Shown piece after piece: positions 59,312 through 64,000 of a DNA stretch of 64,000 bases. Position numbers and translations under genes: made by a program. Below the pieces are notes generated by a model. That model ran no database searches. It had not been told where the DNA came from and worked only from the letters and a program-made list of their open reading frames with translations. The number at the start of each line of letters is the position of its first letter. The first letter of the stretch is position 1. This stretch comes from Vanilla planifolia (Eukaryota > Streptophyta > Magnoliopsida > Asparagales > Orchidaceae), in contig CM043870.1 of NCBI GenBank assembly GCA_023846275.1, forward strand, positions 7,005,527-7,069,526, written 5' to 3'.

Positions 59312-62300
59312 TGTGATTGAGTTAGTGATGATTTGCTTAACCAATTTTTGGTTTAATAATTTTAATTCAAAACGATACTCATTTTAGGGCTATCGAGAAG
59401 CAATAAAAGGTAACACGTGTCGTGATGTAGAAAATGTTTTATTTATCTCACAAATTGTTTAGCTACTATAATAATAATTCTTTTGTTTGAATAAATGGAT
59501 ATGTAATAGGACATTATTCATTAATGTTGATTTTAGTTCTATCTTATTTTGAGCAATGTATGAACCATGGTATTTTAAGAGTTTGGTCTTGCCAAATATG
59601 GAAAAGGTTTATAAATTGTGAATGTGATTTCAAATACAATACTATTTTAAAGGTGATTTAATATAAAGGCATTCAAGTTTGCTTTCATTACGTGGTTTTC
59701 AAATATCAAAAGAAAGAAAAAAGTCCATGTCTTTTAAAATCAAAACGTAAATTAGATAATGTGACACTCAATTTAAGAAAGATCATGTTTAAGGCACCAC
59801 AATGAAATATTTTTTAAAATTATATGTTTTTGCATATTGTTTGTTTTACTTTAATATATATATATTTTTTTTTTTTTTACTTTAATATTTATATGACAAG
59901 ATTTCTCATTGGTATTGGTATCTCATTAACATGTGATTTTATCTTTATGATATTTTTATTCATCTAGATTATCTTGTAAAAAAATATGCATAAATAGATT
60001 ATTTTTATTAAATAAAAATTTGTTATATGTTAATAAAAGGAAATTTGGTTATATTGGCTTTATGATGTGATATACAAATCTATAACAACTTTTGAAATAG
60101 AACTATAATAATAAAATTAAGTTTTTCTTGAGATATTATCCTTAGTTCGTATAGATAATGATAAAATATTAGTTTGGAATTTTATAAACTTATTAGTGTT
60201 ATGATTTTATTAAATAGTCACTAATATTTTATGCATGATATTTGAGATGTTAGTATGATACTTTATAGCTTTGTGAATTTTTCTAAGTTATTGGTTAGAA
60301 ACCTCCCTCTCCATTATACATAGGTATTAGTTTGAGACCTTATAATCTTATATGTGTAGATGTCAGCTTATTTATGTTTATGGGTAACTGTCATTTAGAT
60401 ATTGGATATTAAATAGCCAAGATAATAGACAAAGAAAAAAAGTAGCGCCTAAAAAAATAAAATGATAGTAACAAAATTATGAGAACTCAAAAATCGAAAT
60501 ATTGTTTGAGATTTAGTTGCTTCTAGGTTTTAAACTAATTCTAATGCTTCATATAGAATGATAGCAACAAAATTATAAGAACTCAAAATGCATATGCAAT
60601 AGTTCTTAGACAATGGATTTATTAAGCCAAGTAAGTCCTCATAGGGCTCACCTATGTTATTTGTCAAGTAAGAATATGATAATTTGAGGATGTGTATTGG
60701 TTATAAAAAAATAAATAAGATTATTATCAAGAATAAATAATCATTATCTATAATTAATAATTTATTTGATTTACTTTAAGAGTTTATTATATTTTTTAAA
60801 ATTGATTTATGATCTAGTTATCATCAATTAAAGATTAAGAAAGATGATATTTTTAAGACTATTTTTTAGAATAAAATGTGACCATTAATAGTTTTTAGTA
60901 TTGCTATTTGAACTAAAAACTATGCCTGCAACATTCATGGTTCTCACAAATAAAATATTTAAGAAATACTTCTAAAAATTAGGAAGCACCCAGAAGGTAA
61001 AAAGGAAAAAAGAGAGAACTACTTATAAGGAGGAAAGTAGGATAAACTTGGTGAAGAGTTGGATCCAACAAAAAGGTTGATTTGAATAGGAGAAAAAGTT
61101 TGAGAAGAAGATGAACTTGTTGAGAAAACTATGTTAAATTCAATACATTATTCACATGTTCATCCTATCATAAGGAAAACTCATGGATATGCTTGAGCTT
61201 TTGTCAAATGAAGTTGCATGTGGCATTTTTAAGTTCTTTGCATAAGTTACATGTTTCATTCTAATTTCTAAAACTTGGGATAAGATTTAATAAATGGCTA
61301 AGTCTATCATTTATTTGGAGTTATTAACACAAATGATTGATATTTGAGTATATAACATATGATATGTTATATTTAGGAGCGCCAAGAAATAATTTTTTTT
61401 TTCTAAAAACTTGTATGATACATTAATATTTAATATATGATCAATTATTTTATAGGTAAAGTGTGACTGGTCAAACACATAATACTCTAAGTCGAACAAA
61501 TAATGCCACATCTTAGCATATTATATGTAAATGTTAACAGATGGTACATATAAATTAAATGAAAGGTGAGGTTGGAATAAAGAATGATCCATTGTGTTAA
61601 AAATTGAATTATTGTGATTAACATATAATCTATTATAAATAATATATGGTACATGAAGTGTTTTTAGGTGGTCCATTAAAAGAAGAGATGGACTATGGCA
61701 TAATGCAAAAAGAAGCAATGTATGGTGCATGATCTTCAACATATTGTGCATCAAGAAGAAATTTCTTAACTAGAAGTTCAAGAGAAAATCCCAAGTTCTT
61801 GCATATGATAAATTGGAAGAAATGTACAATGCCAAAGTATGAGTATTGTAAGAAAGAAGGAATGTTTTTTAGAGAGCATTGTAGAATGCAAGAAAAATAT
61901 TGAAAGATATGAAATGAATTGTTATTGATTAAGTTGCATATAATTTGTGTTGTAGGTATTCAAAGGAAAAAAAAGTATGGATTGAGACATCATGGGAATA
62001 ATTTCTTGATAATGTATTTGATAACAATCAATTGTTTTAAATAAGGGCATGAAAGTGAGCATAAAGATGACATAAAGAATCAACTGTTTGGCATGTCATG
62101 AGACATGATATCATAATGTTATCATTTTGAAAGAATAAATATGTGAATATTGATTAGATATCTAAGTGGCTTATAATATAGGATGAAATGTGTACATATA
62201 ATATAATATCTGAAGTGGATAAGGTGTATAAATCTCTTTTTATATGAGAAGAAACATATATATAACACAATAAACAGAATGTGATAATCGATACGTTAGG

Positions 62301-62392
62301 TAAGTCAAATGAACTACTTAACTTGTATAATCCCTTGAAAGGCCATAAAGATATTATACATTCATGTATATATCTATAATATATGCATACAT

Positions 62393-62400
<8 letters not shown>

Positions 62401-62449
<49 letters not shown>
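62401..62449. repeat. (AG)n microsatellite
   Basis: About 24 uninterrupted AG units, with a short imperfect lead-in from 62392. Confidence 0.95.
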
Positions 62450-62451
<2 letters not shown>

Positions 62452-62845
62452 CTTTAGAAAATTAGGATATAAAAAAAGAAAAAAATTAAAAAAAAGATAA
62501 GTTAAAATAAATATGGAAGCATGCTAAATAAGTCTTATGATTTCTCATTTTTATATATGATATTACATAGAAAAATGAAAAACAAAATATAGTTTCCCTT
62601 ATTACTTTATCCCATTGTTAACAATAGAAAAGGAATAAAACTCTGGCATTGCATGTAATGTATGTTGAGACACTAATTGTCTATTGAATCTTGAATTGAC
62701 ATCAAAGACCTCTTTATTCTACGTCTCTAACATATTATGTAAGGTCTGGATGTATAAAGATGATGAGATTGCTATACTTAGGCATCACTTATGTTCTATG
62801 CTTACTTTTGATGTATTGAGTTCTATTATCAGTAGCACTTTCTAT

Positions 62846-64000
62846 AAGGCCATTATAACATCCAAATAGAAAAATTAAAATGTATTTTATTGTTATAGAA
62901 TTTATTTGAATTTTTTATTAGTATTATTTTAAAGTTTTTTAAAAATCATTAATTACTAAAAAGAGTTATAACATTTCAAATGAGGGAAGTGAGTTGACAA
63001 AAAAGATGTATTAGTTATTTGGAATCTCAAATAACATAATAACACTAAGTTAGTAAAATTTTAAAATTTTATAAGTATTAAAACAAAAGATAAATTAATA
63101 TTGATTTATTTACAAATTTTAAAAAGTCATGATAATTTATAAAAATATTAATGGTCTAAAAAAATTATAAATTTTTTCAAAATATAGAATTAGAAAGAAT
63201 AAGCATAATAAAATGTTTTTGATAAAGAAAGGAGTGGCGATGACCATGGAATTAAAATGTCGAAGAAAATTCAAAGAAAATTATTGGATAATGGTTATAA
63301 GTATTTTAAGTTTAAAAAATTATTAACAATACTAAATGTCACCAAATTGTGAAATTTGCTTGATGGGTAGAGCTCATCGAGAAAAATCATGAAAAATTTG
63401 TTGACAAACTTTTGGAGATTGAATTGATCAAAATAATACAAGAAATAATGGAAATCATTAAGTTTAATTAATTAGGATTTTAATTAATTGTAGTTACTTA
63501 ATTTGTAACTTAATGCATTGTGGAGTTGGAGATTCAAACAAATAATAAGCTAAATCAATGGGAAATCTCCAAATTCCTTGTGGTAAGAAGGTAAGGAGAT
63601 ATTCATCCGATGGGGTGCTACCATTTGGAGGAAGGTGGAGTGCCATGGAGTGGATTTGGAGCAACATTATTTATAAAAAAGGAAGCTTTTAGTCATTATA
63701 AGGTTTTTTTCTTGTAGAATTGAGATATGTGGGATCCTAATAGAGAGCTTAAAGGAAAGAGAAGAAGAATAGATGATGCTTTCAAATTGTTAAAAAAAAT
63801 TGTTAGAAACTAAGCAAAGAGATCAAGAGAAATTTGAGAAGAGGTATTTTAGTGAGCATTGTAGAATGTATTATAACATAATATAATTAAGATGAAGAAA
63901 AAAGAAGTGTTCATAAAAAACACAAAATTTAAGATATGTTCCAAGTTGAGACAACTACAAAACAAAATTAAGGTAGACAAATTAGAATATATATATATAT
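62846..64000 (+). mobile_element. Possible LTR fragment cut by the window edge
   Basis: Opens with TATAACATCC, close to the TGTAACATCCC that begins many plant gypsy LTRs. About 830 bp later there is a TTATAAAAAAGGAAGC segment (~63671) that looks like an LTR core promoter, followed by short runs such as GGGATCCTAATAG. No second copy or primer-binding site is in view, so this is a weak call. Confidence 0.25.

Larger units (their letters stand above)
55141..64000. other. AT-rich repeat-type DNA with no recognisable gene
   Basis: No ORF resembles a known family; those present are short and low-complexity. A few segments look like transposon debris (for example a TATAACATCC motif at ~62846 that resembles an LTR start). 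Two microsatellites are listed separately. Confidence 0.55.

Noticed and set aside
1..64000. CRISPR arrays, operons, prokaryotic mobile systems
   Set aside because: The genes have spliceosomal introns and plant-type proteins; no regularly spaced repeats of CRISPR type were seen.
1..64000. tRNA genes
   Set aside because: I saw no cloverleaf with intact A and B boxes; the NUPT stops before plastid trnI. A tRNAscan run would be decisive.

Overview
This window is nuclear DNA of a flowering plant. All six genes are plant type, with GT-AG introns, in AT-rich DNA littered with decayed LTR retrotransposons, a LINE remnant and a nuclear copy of plastid rDNA. The GC-rich first exon of the CER26-like gene against AT-rich surroundings, and the flavour of several proteins, suggest a non-grass monocot, but this is only an inference. 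Exon models were built by hand from splice sites and reading frame; each joins into an uninterrupted ORF of the family's usual length.

Layout: 1-4264 is AT-rich intergenic DNA with a diverged ~193-bp tandem duplication. 4265-8053 (+) is a two-exon BAHD-family CER2/CER26-like wax gene with a GC-rich foreign-looking island in its intron. 8054-11830 has no convincing gene. 11831-18211 (-) is a three-exon chloroplast fructose-1,6-bisphosphatase of the second (redox-loop-less) type; its ~5-kb first intron carries a two-LTR, apparently non-coding retrotransposon. A 270-bp divergent intergenic region with a telo-box separates it from a two-exon LLPH-like ribosome-biogenesis gene (18482-22390, +). 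23754-28286 (+) is an eight-exon ALA-interacting subunit (CDC50/LEM3) gene. 28944-39322 (-) is a seven-exon coatomer epsilon gene whose 7.9-kb second intron holds a LINE reverse-transcriptase remnant. It diverges across 527 bp from a five-exon cinnamyl-alcohol/mannitol-type dehydrogenase gene (39850-42599, +).

From about 43.2 kb onward the window is repeat-dominated: a heavily mutated Ty3/gypsy element with both LTRs (43274-50640) and a foreign-looking block inside it; a ~2.1-kb Tekay/Del-like LTR (51011-53143) carrying a GC-rich ~20-bp repeat and three covarying hairpin units; and a plastid-derived 16S rRNA pseudogene with its flanks (about 53497-55140). The last ~9 kb is AT-rich DNA with microsatellites and a possible further LTR at the right edge.

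The genes do not form a pathway. They serve cuticular wax elongation, plastid sugar-phosphate metabolism, ribosome assembly, lipid flipping, COPI traffic and aromatic-alcohol metabolism. I see no clear new defence or metabolic system. The most unusual structure is the set of covarying hairpins with a TTCG loop inside the long LTR.
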